A stretch of DNA of 64,000 nt, from assembly GCF_040560245.1 (NCBI RefSeq), contig NZ_JAKMWP010000002.1. The stretch is one strand, 5' to 3'. Position 1 is the stretch's first letter; each line of letters starts with the position of its first letter. The notes below the pieces were generated by a model. It did not search any database, had not been told where the DNA came from, and saw only the letters and a program-made list of their open reading frames with translations. Position numbers and translations under genes: made by a program. The DNA comes from Morganella sibonii. GTDB taxonomy: Bacteria; Pseudomonadota; Gammaproteobacteria; Enterobacterales; Enterobacteriaceae. Positions 27,418-35,726 of the stretch are shown piece by piece.

Positions 27418-28686
27418 TTATAAGCCTTTACGTAACGCCCGGTCATAGGCATGGGTGTAAACTTCATAAAAGAGTTTTTCAAATCCCTGCTGACGGCAGG
27501 ATTTCAGCTCACGGTAGTAACTGACATACATCTGCCACGCCCAGGCCGGATCTGAACTGCTCTCCTCCCCGGCCCGCTGATACTGTGCAAAACGTGCCAG
27601 CAGCCGTTCCGGTGAAAACGCGTCAAGCATGGTCTCCAGCGCGACGGAAATCGCTTCCAGATTGGCGCGGTAATGGAGCTGCATATTGGTCAGACTTTCG
27701 CTGACCGCCGCCGTCGGTGACAGGTGCACTGGGCTGCGTTCATCGCCGAACAGCAGATGCAGGGCTTCCTGATAATCCACATTCAGACGCAGCGGGTTAT
27801 CCTCAATCGGGCGTAATTGCTTGTCGCGCAGGTTATCCTGGGTTTTTTGTAATGCGAGGAGACCTTCAATGGCGGCTTTGAGCGTCCGGCCGACCTCGGT
27901 CAGAAAATCATTGGCCTGGCGGGAGTTATGCAGCGGAAGATGTGCTTCCAGCCCGTGCATCAGCGGGTTTACCGCAATATGATCCGCATCGGTGACCGGC
28001 CGCAGATCATCCGCGTGATCGGTGGCGGACAGTTTGGGCAGATCCATATATTCCTGCACAATGGTATTCCCTCTGTTATCGGAGAGTGGCACAGCGGCGG
28101 ATGCCGCCGGATGGTGGTCGGCCAGCAGGCCGGAGGCGTCATGTTCTGCCGGTGAGCTGCCGGTGGTCAGGCTCTCATTTTCCAGAGCCTGTAACGGATC
28201 GCGGGTACGGGAACCGCGGACGGTCGGTGCGGTATCATCTCCCTGATACGGGGGATTGTCCGGTGCAGTCTGGTTATCCATCAGGCTGTCCAGCGGGTTG
28301 CTGCCGGCGGATACAATATCCTGAGGTGCCACTGCCATCGGATCACGGTAGGGTTCACCGGTTATGGTCAGATGAACTTTAAACTGCAACTCGCCGATCT
28401 CAATAATATCGCCCTGTGACAGACGCACAGCACCGGCGTGGCGGGGAATAGCGGTCTGATTAAGGCGGACCGGCTCGGTCAGGGTTTTCAGGCAGAATGT
28501 CTGATCCTGACGGATAATGCGGCACTGAACCCCGGCGATTTTGCCGAGGCTGTCCTGGAGTGACCAGGTGCAGTCGGCATTACTGCCGATGGTACCGCCC
28601 TGTGAGGTAAACTGGGCAGCAGCAGCCCGGCCGCTTTCCAGCCGGTTACTGTTCACCAAATGAAAATTAAGTTGTGGTTTATCCAT
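27418..28686 (-). CDS. tagH: T6SS-associated FHA-domain protein TagH
   Basis: The 422 residues begin with an FHA domain (about 1-105: GGTIGSNADCTW, VQCRIIRQDQTF, VRLSQGDIIEIGELQFKVHL), then a poorly conserved linker (110-250) and a C-terminal TagH/Fha helical domain (LEAISVALETMLDAFSPERL, FEKLFYEVYTHAYDRALRKG). FHA domains bind phosphothreonine, but the Ser and His of the usual S-x-x-H loop are not seen here (G-V-Q-C instead), so binding may be lost. No Ser/Thr kinase or phosphatase gene is present in the island, consistent with a structural role. Confidence 0.88.
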   Translation of the reverse strand: MDKPQLNFHLVNSNRLESGRAAAAQFTSQGGTIGSNADCTWSLQDSLGKIAGVQCRIIRQDQTFCLKTLTEPVRLNQTAIPRHAGAVRLSQGDIIEIGELQFKVHLTITGEPYRDPMAVAPQDIVSAGSNPLDSLMDNQTAPDNPPYQGDDTAPTVRGSRTRDPLQALENESLTTGSSPAEHDASGLLADHHPAASAAVPLSDNRGNTIVQEYMDLPKLSATDHADDLRPVTDADHIAVNPLMHGLEAHLPLHNSRQANDFLTEVGRTLKAAIEGLLALQKTQDNLRDKQLRPIEDNPLRLNVDYQEALHLLFGDERSPVHLSPTAAVSESLTNMQLHYRANLEAISVALETMLDAFSPERLLARFAQYQRAGEESSSDPAWAWQMYVSYYRELKSCRQQGFEKLFYEVYTHAYDRALRKGL

Positions 28687-28690
28687 TATG

Positions 28691-29716
28691 TTATTCCAAT
28701 ACTGAGATCGTCACAAAAGGCTTCAGTTCCGGTTGCCCGATGAAACTCCGCCAGCCCAGCTGATTGTTATCTTTCTCGCCGAGAACCATCCCGCCGACCT
28801 GTTTTTCCGCCATTCTCAGCCGCAGATCCCAGGCCAGCTGTTCGTGCATGATGTAAGACACAAACGCGACCAGCGGCAGGTAGTCAGGGCCGTTCGGTAA
28901 AAAACGCATATAACGGGTCAGTGATAATTCACTGATTTCGATGGTGCATTTGCCGTTACAGTCTTCAATACGTGCGCCCAGACTGAAATTTTCACCCAGC
29001 AGGGAGCGCGGTTGCGCGGTGCGGCTCGCGCTGTACAAGGTTTCCCCCAGCCGGTTTTGCTGATCGTCGGCAATTGCCACCCGGCGGGTTTCCCAGCCGG
29101 ATAAATTCACATTGTCCAGATCAAAACAGTGGGAAATCAGACTGCACACCACATCCGGTGAACGGCCGGGACTGGCCAGTAACCCGGCATAGGCCAGCAT
29201 TTTGTTGTGATTGATCCGGATCCGGCTGCGGTTACTTTCACTGCCCAGCCCGAGCAGCGTGAACATATAGCGGGAAAACGGATCGCGGCCGTCCGGCTCA
29301 AACGAGATGTAATAGCGGTATTTCCGCCAGATCCGGTGCAGCAGCGTGACAAAGCGGTGATTAAACAGATTAAGAAAGTCCGTGACGCTTTCCGTTTGCT
29401 GCGCTTCTTCCCACGCCAGGCTGTCGAGGTAATATCCGGGCAGCGGGGACTGACTGCCGTGCAGACCCAGAAATGCCACTTTGACGTCATAACTGCCGTC
29501 CTCACGGCGGGTTACACCGGTGACATCCCGTGTCGGAAAGGCGATTCCGGCACTTGCCGAAAAACGGATATTCTCCTGTGCGGATTTTCCGGCGGCTGTC
29601 ACGGATTTATTCAGCAACTCTGCCAGCTGATAAAAGTCATACTCTGTCATGGCGGCGGTGCCGTCGCTGACAGAGGTTGTCAGCGCAGAACGGTGCGATT
29701 GATTTTCGCCGGCCAT
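28691..29716 (-). CDS. tssG: T6SS baseplate protein TssG
   Basis: TssG pairs with two TssF molecules in each baseplate wedge. The 341-residue protein has the family features: a start with YDFYQLAELL, then KVAFLGLHGSQSPLPGYYLD and FLNLFNHRFVTLLHRIWRKY. The start at 29716 overlaps tssF by 37 bases and is preceded by GGGAAG; a later Met (29650) lacks a ribosome-binding site. It follows canonical tssF, as in most T6SS operons. Confidence 0.93.
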   Translation of the reverse strand: MAGENQSHRSALTTSVSDGTAAMTEYDFYQLAELLNKSVTAAGKSAQENIRFSASAGIAFPTRDVTGVTRREDGSYDVKVAFLGLHGSQSPLPGYYLDSLAWEEAQQTESVTDFLNLFNHRFVTLLHRIWRKYRYYISFEPDGRDPFSRYMFTLLGLGSESNRSRIRINHNKMLAYAGLLASPGRSPDVVCSLISHCFDLDNVNLSGWETRRVAIADDQQNRLGETLYSASRTAQPRSLLGENFSLGARIEDCNGKCTIEISELSLTRYMRFLPNGPDYLPLVAFVSYIMHEQLAWDLRLRMAEKQVGGMVLGEKDNNQLGWRSFIGQPELKPFVTISVLE

Positions 29717-31461
29717 AAATACACTTCCCGGTTATCCATATTGATCACTTCCAGCTCATGAAAGGTATTCACACTGGTATAGAGCCCGAAAAAATGAGCA
29801 ATAACGGAACAGAACAAATAGAGCCCGCCCTCGGATGAGAACGCACTCTGGTAAACAGATAAGGTGGATTTCAGCCCGCGCACCGGTAATCCGCGGTACA
29901 GATATTCGACGGGCTGTGTGGTCATACTGACCAGCGCATCGAGACATTTCTGTGCCTGGCGGGCGGTCTGCTGGTGGAAAACGGATGTCAGATCATAAAG
30001 CTGCAACAGTTCCCGCAACGCTTCCAGGCTCAGCAGTGACTGATAATTCAGAGACAGATTCGTCAGCACTGACCAGTGCAGCGAGTGATCGAGCAGCGGC
30101 CGCAGTGTTTGTGTCGGCTTCATGATATTGCGGACAGCACTGATATCCGGCAGTTGCTCTGTACAGCGGGTAACAGAGCCGGTCCGCAGATAGCCGGCCA
30201 CATCCCGGTTGGTGCACAGCAGAGAAACAGAAACCGTTTCATCACAGCCGGTCAGTGCCGGCTCATTACTGCGGACAAAGGAAATCCGGTGACGGAATCC
30301 GCTGTCATCCGGTGACGGCAGTGTGCGCAGACGATAATACTGTTCTTCATCGCCTTTATTGACCTGGTCCTGATGATGGAAACTTTCAAACTGCGTGTAA
30401 TGTGTCATTTTTGCCGGTTGGTTACCGCAGCGGCGTAATCCGTCCACCCGGGTGACAGAAAAAATATCGTAACCTGCCGGATGAGCAAAACCGGGACTCA
30501 GCGGGTACTCACTTTGTCTGCCGTTCAGTTCCACTGCTTCACTTTCCATCGGGAACAGGTTGGCTGCCGGCACACAGTTGATCCGGATGCTGTCATCGTT
30601 AATATCCGCCGCCGGCGGCAGCGGACGGGAGAAATGAATGGTCAGGGAGAAGTGATCTCCGGACATCACAGCAGGAATATCATCAAGCCCCTCAATATTC
30701 AGAAACAAAAAGGCGCGCGGAAAACTGAAATATTCCTGTAACAGCCGGTGCCCTTCATAACTGTTTCTGGGATAGGGCAGAAGGGCATCCTCACGGCTGA
30801 ATCCCGCCGGTGACACGGCAAAGTTTTCCGGCTGATACGTGTGTTTGTCCGTTGTCAGCGTTGCTCCGGACACCGCGTGATTCAGCAGAAAATAGAGTTC
30901 ATGAGCGGTATAATCGTCCCCGCCGAGATAAAACTGTAACGCCGTCAGGCCGGTATCCGATAACCGGGCAGGTTGCGAAAGTGCAAAGGAAATCGTCACT
31001 GACTGCGGGCTGGCGGTGACCGACGCGATAGTAAACGGCATAACCCTGAGATCACGGCTCTGCGTGAAATGACAGGTCATCTGATGCAGAACATCGTCCT
31101 CCGCATCACTTTCATCCAGTGTGATTTGCTGACTTTCAAACAGCGTTCCCTCCGGCACAAAAACAGGAAGCCGCAGAGAGGGGGATGGCGTAAACTGCAT
31201 GACGGTCATTGACGGAAACGGCCGGGCATAGCTGGGCCACAGCATTGTGACCAGGCTGTTGGTCAGTTCCGGGAACTGACGTTCAATCTGGCTGCGTAAA
31301 GAGGCAGACAGATAAGCAAACCCCTCCAGCAGCCGCAGCACATCCGGGTCCGTGCTCTTTTCTGCCAGAAAATTAACCAGATGCGGCTTGTGGCGCGCAA
31401 CGGTATCTTCCAGCAGTTGCAGGTACTCAAGTTCATCAGAAAAACGGGAATTACGGGGCAT
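29680..31461 (-). CDS. tssF: T6SS baseplate protein TssF (canonical)
   Basis: The 593-residue protein carries the TssF signature: FSDELEYLQLLEDTVARHKP, LLEGFAYLSASLRSQIERQF, LVTMLWPSYARPFPSMTVMQ, and a C-terminal RGLPVRGLKSTL with FHELEVINMDNREVYLW. It forms the baseplate wedge with TssG, encoded directly downstream. It lies just after tssE in the standard order. A diverged paralogue is encoded at 11997-13730. Confidence 0.94.
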   Translation of the reverse strand: MPRNSRFSDELEYLQLLEDTVARHKPHLVNFLAEKSTDPDVLRLLEGFAYLSASLRSQIERQFPELTNSLVTMLWPSYARPFPSMTVMQFTPSPSLRLPVFVPEGTLFESQQITLDESDAEDDVLHQMTCHFTQSRDLRVMPFTIASVTASPQSVTISFALSQPARLSDTGLTALQFYLGGDDYTAHELYFLLNHAVSGATLTTDKHTYQPENFAVSPAGFSREDALLPYPRNSYEGHRLLQEYFSFPRAFLFLNIEGLDDIPAVMSGDHFSLTIHFSRPLPPAADINDDSIRINCVPAANLFPMESEAVELNGRQSEYPLSPGFAHPAGYDIFSVTRVDGLRRCGNQPAKMTHYTQFESFHHQDQVNKGDEEQYYRLRTLPSPDDSGFRHRISFVRSNEPALTGCDETVSVSLLCTNRDVAGYLRTGSVTRCTEQLPDISAVRNIMKPTQTLRPLLDHSLHWSVLTNLSLNYQSLLSLEALRELLQLYDLTSVFHQQTARQAQKCLDALVSMTTQPVEYLYRGLPVRGLKSTLSVYQSAFSSEGGLYLFCSVIAHFFGLYTSVNTFHELEVINMDNREVYLWPAKINRTVLR

Positions 31462-31465
31462 ACTG

Positions 31466-31903
31466 TCAGGCCTGTTTCAGTCTGTAATGCCGGTGACTGT
31501 CCATCTGCATATTAAATTCAATTACCTGAGACTGATTTTCCAGTAATACCAGTGCAGTGATCCGAAACTCCAGAAGCAGCGGATTATGCTCATCAATCAC
31601 ACCTTCCACCGCGACATCACTGATCCGCGGCTCATAGCGCAGAATGCATTCGCGGATAGCCGTTTCCAGACTGGCACGAAAATCTACTGCTGTTGCGGTG
31701 GCATCATTGAGATCGGTCACACCCAGTTCACGGCTGCTCTGACAGGTTTCCGGCCGGGTATTCAGTACCAGTGTCAGATGTGATTTGACCGAATTAATCA
31801 GGGCAGCGGTGCGGGACTGACGGGAAGCACCGGCGTGCTTCCCTCTTATCCGTTCAAAAAGGCGTACAGGTTGTGACGAGTGACGATGATAATACGCCCC
31901 CAT
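31466..31903 (-). CDS. tssE: T6SS baseplate protein TssE (gp25-like)
   Basis: TssE is the T4 gp25 homologue that nucleates sheath assembly at the baseplate. The 145 residues start with LFERIRG, typical of TssE, followed by the gp25 core (SSRELGVTDLNDATA, IRECILRYEPRISDVAVEGV) and the final strands. It sits between tssC (5 bases away) and tssF. Confidence 0.93.
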   Translation of the reverse strand: MGAYYHRHSSQPVRLFERIRGKHAGASRQSRTAALINSVKSHLTLVLNTRPETCQSSRELGVTDLNDATATAVDFRASLETAIRECILRYEPRISDVAVEGVIDEHNPLLLEFRITALVLLENQSQVIEFNMQMDSHRHYRLKQA

Positions 31904-31908
31904 TCCGG

Positions 31909-33393
31909 TTACTCCTTATCGAGCCGGCCAACCAGTGACAGTTCGAAACTGGCACCCATATATTTGAAGTGCGGACGCACCTGGATAGCGACCTGATTCC
32001 AGCCCGGATCGCCCTCGACATCCAGCACCTGAATCTGTGCGGAGCGCAGAGGACGCTTGCTGCGGACATCTGACGGCGGGTTTTCCTGATCGGCGATATA
32101 CTGTTTCAGCCAGATATTCAGTTCACGTTCCAGATCCTGGCGCTCTTTCCAGGCACCGATCTGCTCGCGCTGTAACACTTTGATGTAGTGTGCCAGGCGG
32201 TTGATAATGAACATGTACGGCAGCTGAGTACCCAGTTTATAGTTGGTTTCCGCCATCTTACCTTCACGGGTGTTCGGGTAATGTTTTGGTTTCTGTACAG
32301 AGTTGGCAGAGAAAAATGCGGCATTATCACTGCCTTTGCGCATCGTCAGGGTAATAAAGCCTTCTTCTGCCAGCTCAAATTCACGACGGTCAGTGATAAG
32401 AACTTCTGTCGGGATTTTAGTCTGCAGTTCGCCCATCGCCTCAAAGCAATGAACCGGCAGATCGCTGACAGAACCGCCGCTCTGAGGCCCGATGATATTC
32501 GGACACCAGCGGTAATTGGCGAAACTGTTATTGATACCGGCAGCCAGCAGGAATGCCGTGTTACCCCACAGATAGTGGTCATGGTTTTGTTTAACACTTT
32601 CACGGTAGTTGAAATTTTTAATCGGGTTTTCAACCATATCGTAAGGGAGACGCAGCAAAAAGCGCGGGGCGGTCAGGCCGAGATAGCGGGAATCTTCCGC
32701 TTCACGTAAGGCGCGCCATTTGGTATGCGCCGGGCCTTCAAAGACGGATTTCAGATCCTTGATTGCCGGTAATTCGGTATAGCTGCTTACACCAAAAAAG
32801 TCAGGGGAAACGGATGACAGGAAAGGCGCGTGCGCCATGGCACCGACAGCGCTGACATACTGAAGCAGTTTCATATCCGGTGTGGTATTGCTGAAGGCAT
32901 AGTTCCCGACAACAGCGGCAACCGGTTCACCACCGAACTGACCATAACCGGCGGAATAGACATGCTTATAGAAACCGGACTGGACAATTTCAGGTGAAAA
33001 TTCAAAGTCTTCCAGCAATTCGGATTTGGTGGCATGAATAATATTAATCTTAATATTTTCACGGAAATCAGTGCGATCCACGAGTAACTTCAGGGAACGC
33101 CAGGAGGACTCCACTTCCTGAAAGTTGTCGTTATGCAGAATTTCATCCATCTGCGCACTCAGCTTTTTATCCAGTTCCACCAGCATTTTATCGATCAGTA
33201 ACTTATTGATCGGTTCTTCTTTGGAATCACTGGCCAGGATGTTACTGATGAAAGCTGCCACACCCTGTCTGGCGATATCGTATGCTTCGGTTTCCGGGGT
33301 CATCCGGGACTGTGACATAATTTCATCAAGCAGTGATGTACCGGCAGGGATTTGGCCTGCTTCCTGTTTTACACTTTCTGTTGCTGTAGACAT
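31909..33393 (-). CDS. tssC: T6SS sheath large subunit TssC (VipB)
   Basis: TssC with TssB polymerises into the contractile sheath around the Hcp tube. The 494-residue protein shows the conserved WRSLKLLVDRTDFRENIKIN, SAGYGQFGGEPVAAVVGNY, FLSSVSPDFFG and RLPYDMVENPIKNFNYRE segments. Length and order in the operon are standard; tssB precedes it by 17 bases. Confidence 0.97.
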   Translation of the reverse strand: MSTATESVKQEAGQIPAGTSLLDEIMSQSRMTPETEAYDIARQGVAAFISNILASDSKEEPINKLLIDKMLVELDKKLSAQMDEILHNDNFQEVESSWRSLKLLVDRTDFRENIKINIIHATKSELLEDFEFSPEIVQSGFYKHVYSAGYGQFGGEPVAAVVGNYAFSNTTPDMKLLQYVSAVGAMAHAPFLSSVSPDFFGVSSYTELPAIKDLKSVFEGPAHTKWRALREAEDSRYLGLTAPRFLLRLPYDMVENPIKNFNYRESVKQNHDHYLWGNTAFLLAAGINNSFANYRWCPNIIGPQSGGSVSDLPVHCFEAMGELQTKIPTEVLITDRREFELAEEGFITLTMRKGSDNAAFFSANSVQKPKHYPNTREGKMAETNYKLGTQLPYMFIINRLAHYIKVLQREQIGAWKERQDLERELNIWLKQYIADQENPPSDVRSKRPLRSAQIQVLDVEGDPGWNQVAIQVRPHFKYMGASFELSLVGRLDKE

Positions 33394-33410
33394 AACACGA
33401 TTCCCATCAA

Positions 33411-33908
33411 TTATTTATTACTGACGATATCCAGCTCTTTTAACAGTTGTTCACGGGTGGATTCATTATCCAGCAGTGCCTGAAGCTGTTTACGAAATGC
33501 AGGAATATTTCCCAGAGGACCTTTCAGTGCGACTAATGCTTCCCGCAATTCAAGTAACTTATTTAATTCCGGAACATTTTTAGCAATATTGTCAGGAGAG
33601 AAATCACGGAGAGACTTAATATCAAGATTGACGGGGATATCGGAATCACTTTCTTCCTCAAGATGATTTTTAACAGCAAATGTCAGATTAATACCTGCAT
33701 TTTCCATCACGGAATTAAAATTGTTCTGATCAATCGAAACCGTTTTTCGTTCTTCAATCGGGGTATCTTCTTCTTTATTTTTGAAATCACCAATAACCAG
33801 AAGATTATGAGGTAATTCAATTTCTGCCTGGCTTCCGCCATCATGCGGAGTGTATTTGATATTAATGCGTTCTTTCGGCGCAACGCTGCCAAGACCATTC
33901 TTACTCAT
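33411..33908 (-). CDS. tssB: T6SS sheath small subunit TssB (VipA)
   Basis: The 165-residue protein contains ERINIKYTPHDGGSQAEIEL, LPHNLLVIGDFKNKEEDTPI and the FSPDNIAKNVPELNKLLELR helix that pairs with TssC and is recognised by ClpV in other systems. It is the first gene of the leftward T6SS operon, facing a 1.2 kb regulatory gap. A short hairpin lies in its leader (33933-33949). Confidence 0.97.
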   Translation of the reverse strand: MSKNGLGSVAPKERINIKYTPHDGGSQAEIELPHNLLVIGDFKNKEEDTPIEERKTVSIDQNNFNSVMENAGINLTFAVKNHLEEESDSDIPVNLDIKSLRDFSPDNIAKNVPELNKLLELREALVALKGPLGNIPAFRKQLQALLDNESTREQLLKELDIVSNK

Positions 33909-34979
33909 TGATTATCCTTATGGATTAAGTTTGGGGAATTCATTTCCCCGTATATATACATAAGATAAGCGATTGCCTTATCCGGGTTTGGCTATCGTGT
34001 AAATACGCGTAAGCTACGTAATTCATTGTATTGGGTGTTAATTAAAATATTTAGCTTAAGGTAAATTAAAAATTACATTAATGCAAAATTTATCTTCTCC
34101 TGCATGCGGGTGTCAATCAGTAAAATTATTTTACCAATAACATGCGTATGTTAGTCAACTGATAGGTGGGTGTTAAAATAATTATTTCTTTAATTAGTGA
34201 TGTGTTTTACAGATCCTCCGTATAAGTAGTAATTATTCCATGATGTATTGAAAATAAAGAAAAATAATGAAAAGAGCAGAGGGACAGGGAAGCATATTGA
34301 TGGTAACTGTGGCATATCTGTATCAGGCATAGATTGATATGTACTGATTCAGGGGAAATGTAAATTTTATTTTTGAAATATTATTTTACATCTGTTGATA
34401 AAGATACAAATATCTCTGTGCTGATTTTCAAAATGCGTCAACAAGAACGAGAGGAATTTCGGTATCCGGTTACGTATTTTTCATCAGATGTATTTTTTAA
34501 TAAACGGCAACATTTTTGATAGCTGAAAGTATTTTTCGGGTGAATATCATGGATGGGGGATATAGCTGTTACTCTTATTATAAGTAATAATAAATATTAT
34601 TATCCCATGGTCAATACTTTATTTTGTATATTAAAAAATAACAGTGCAATAAAATTGAGGCATTATCACTCCATGTATAGCGTAGTTTATATGGATGTAT
34701 TTTTATCTATAAATATCATTACCTTATGAGAAATAATATCTTGTTATAAACTTTATTTTTCTGATCATAACCTGAAATGTTTGTAATTCATTGTTTTATT
34801 AATGTTTTATCTGCTTTTATGGTTTTTTTGTTAAATTTTCGATCGCAGATTTCTGGTTTTTAATTTCAATTACATGTTTCTATTTTAGTCATTTAAGTTT
34901 TATATCCTGTTTTTGCATGGATTTTAACTTAAGATGATTATCCCGGGAGATACAGAGGGTAATTTGAACACCAGAAGGC

Positions 34980-35008
34980 TTTACATAGATATTAGTTAAA
35001 TTTATGCT
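34980..35008 (+). promoter_or_regulatory. Putative sigma-70 promoter of hcp
   Basis: TTTACA (34980-34985) and TATGCT (35003-35008) are separated by 17 bases, about 90 bases before the hcp ATG. This is a good match to the sigma-70 consensus but is unproven. Confidence 0.45.
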
Positions 35009-35039
35009 TTCTGCATTATCACCATGCGCATTGGCTGAT

Positions 35040-35073
35040 GACGAAGTCACTCGTCCGGTAACGACTTGTTACC
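35040..35073 (+). promoter_or_regulatory. Tandem hairpins in the hcp 5' leader
   Basis: GACGA (35040-35044) pairs with TCGTC (35051-35055), and GGTAAC (35057-35062) pairs with GTTACC (35068-35073). AAGTC at 35044 could instead pair with GACTT at 35063, so two exclusive folds are possible. They lie 25 bases before the hcp start and could stabilise or control the message. Confidence 0.45.
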
Positions 35074-35097
35074 TGTTAATAAATAAGGAATTTTATC

Positions 35098-35616
35098 ATG
35101 CCAACTCCATGCTATATCTCTATCGAAGGCAAAACCCAGGGCAATATCACTGCCGGTGCATTTACTGCTGAGTCTGTCGGCAACATCTACGTGCAGGGTC
35201 ATGAAGATGAAATGCTGGTGCAGCAGTTTGACCATGTTGTGACTGTCCCGACTGACCCGCAATCCGGCCAGCCATCCGGCCAGCGTGCACACCGTCCGTT
35301 TAAATTTACTGTGGCACTGAACAAAGCGGTTCCACTGCTGTACAACGCCCTGGCGGCCGGTGAAATGCTGCCGAAAGTGCAGCTGAAATGGTATCGCACC
35401 TCGGTTGAAGGTAAGCAGGAGCATTTCTTCACCACCTCGCTGGAAGATGCGACCATCGTGAATATCGACTGCAAAATGCCGCATTGCCAGGACCCGGAAA
35501 AAACGGATTACACCCAACTGATCGAAGTGTCACTCTCTTACCGCAAAATCGACTGGGAACACACCGTCGCAGGCACCTCCGGTGCTGACGACTGGCGTGC
35601 GCCAATCGAAGCGTAA
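35098..35616 (+). CDS. hcp: Main Hcp, T6SS tube protein
   Basis: The 172-residue protein is a canonical Hcp: PCYISIEGKTQGNITAGAFT, SVGNIYVQGHEDEMLVQQFD, RPFKFTVALNKAVPLLYNAL and IEVSLSYRKIDWEHTVAGTS. Hexameric rings form the inner tube and are secreted. AAGGAA precedes the ATG. It heads the rightward operon with vgrG, like the idsA-idsB arrangement of Proteus mirabilis. A stem-loop after the stop probably lets hcp be made in excess over the genes behind it. Confidence 0.96.
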   Translation: MPTPCYISIEGKTQGNITAGAFTAESVGNIYVQGHEDEMLVQQFDHVVTVPTDPQSGQPSGQRAHRPFKFTVALNKAVPLLYNALAAGEMLPKVQLKWYRTSVEGKQEHFFTTSLEDATIVNIDCKMPHCQDPEKTDYTQLIEVSLSYRKIDWEHTVAGTSGADDWRAPIEA

Positions 35617-35627
35617 TGTGGCCACTG

Positions 35628-35659
35628 ACACCACAAATTCCTCCGGGGATTTGTGGTGT
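35628..35659 (+). terminator. Stem-loop between hcp and vgrG
   Basis: ACACCACAAAT (35628-35638) and ATTTGTGGTGT (35649-35659) form a perfect 11-bp stem with a 10-base loop. Only a weak T stretch follows, so it is more likely a partial terminator or a 3' stabiliser that sets the hcp:vgrG ratio. Confidence 0.55.
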
Positions 35660-35726
35660 TCCTGCTTTACCGCAGTGATCCTCCGTCCCCCGGCGGGTCA
35701 TCCGCCTGATCAGTTCCGGAGCCGGT

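Larger units (their letters stand above)
33909..35097. other. Large AT-rich regulatory gap between divergent T6SS operons
   Basis: This gap of about 1.2 kb is very A/T rich (especially 34080-34920) and has no credible gene on either strand. It separates the leftward tssB operon from the rightward hcp operon. A GGGGAA/TTCCCC hairpin (33933-33949) sits in the tssB leader. No sigma-54-like -24/-12 element was noticed by eye. The composition suits silencing by H-NS, which is an inference. Confidence 0.6.

Noticed and set aside
33909..35097. Sigma-54 promoter for hcp or tssB
   Set aside because: Looked for GG-N10-GC with TGGCAC/TTGCA context on both strands by eye; none was convincing.
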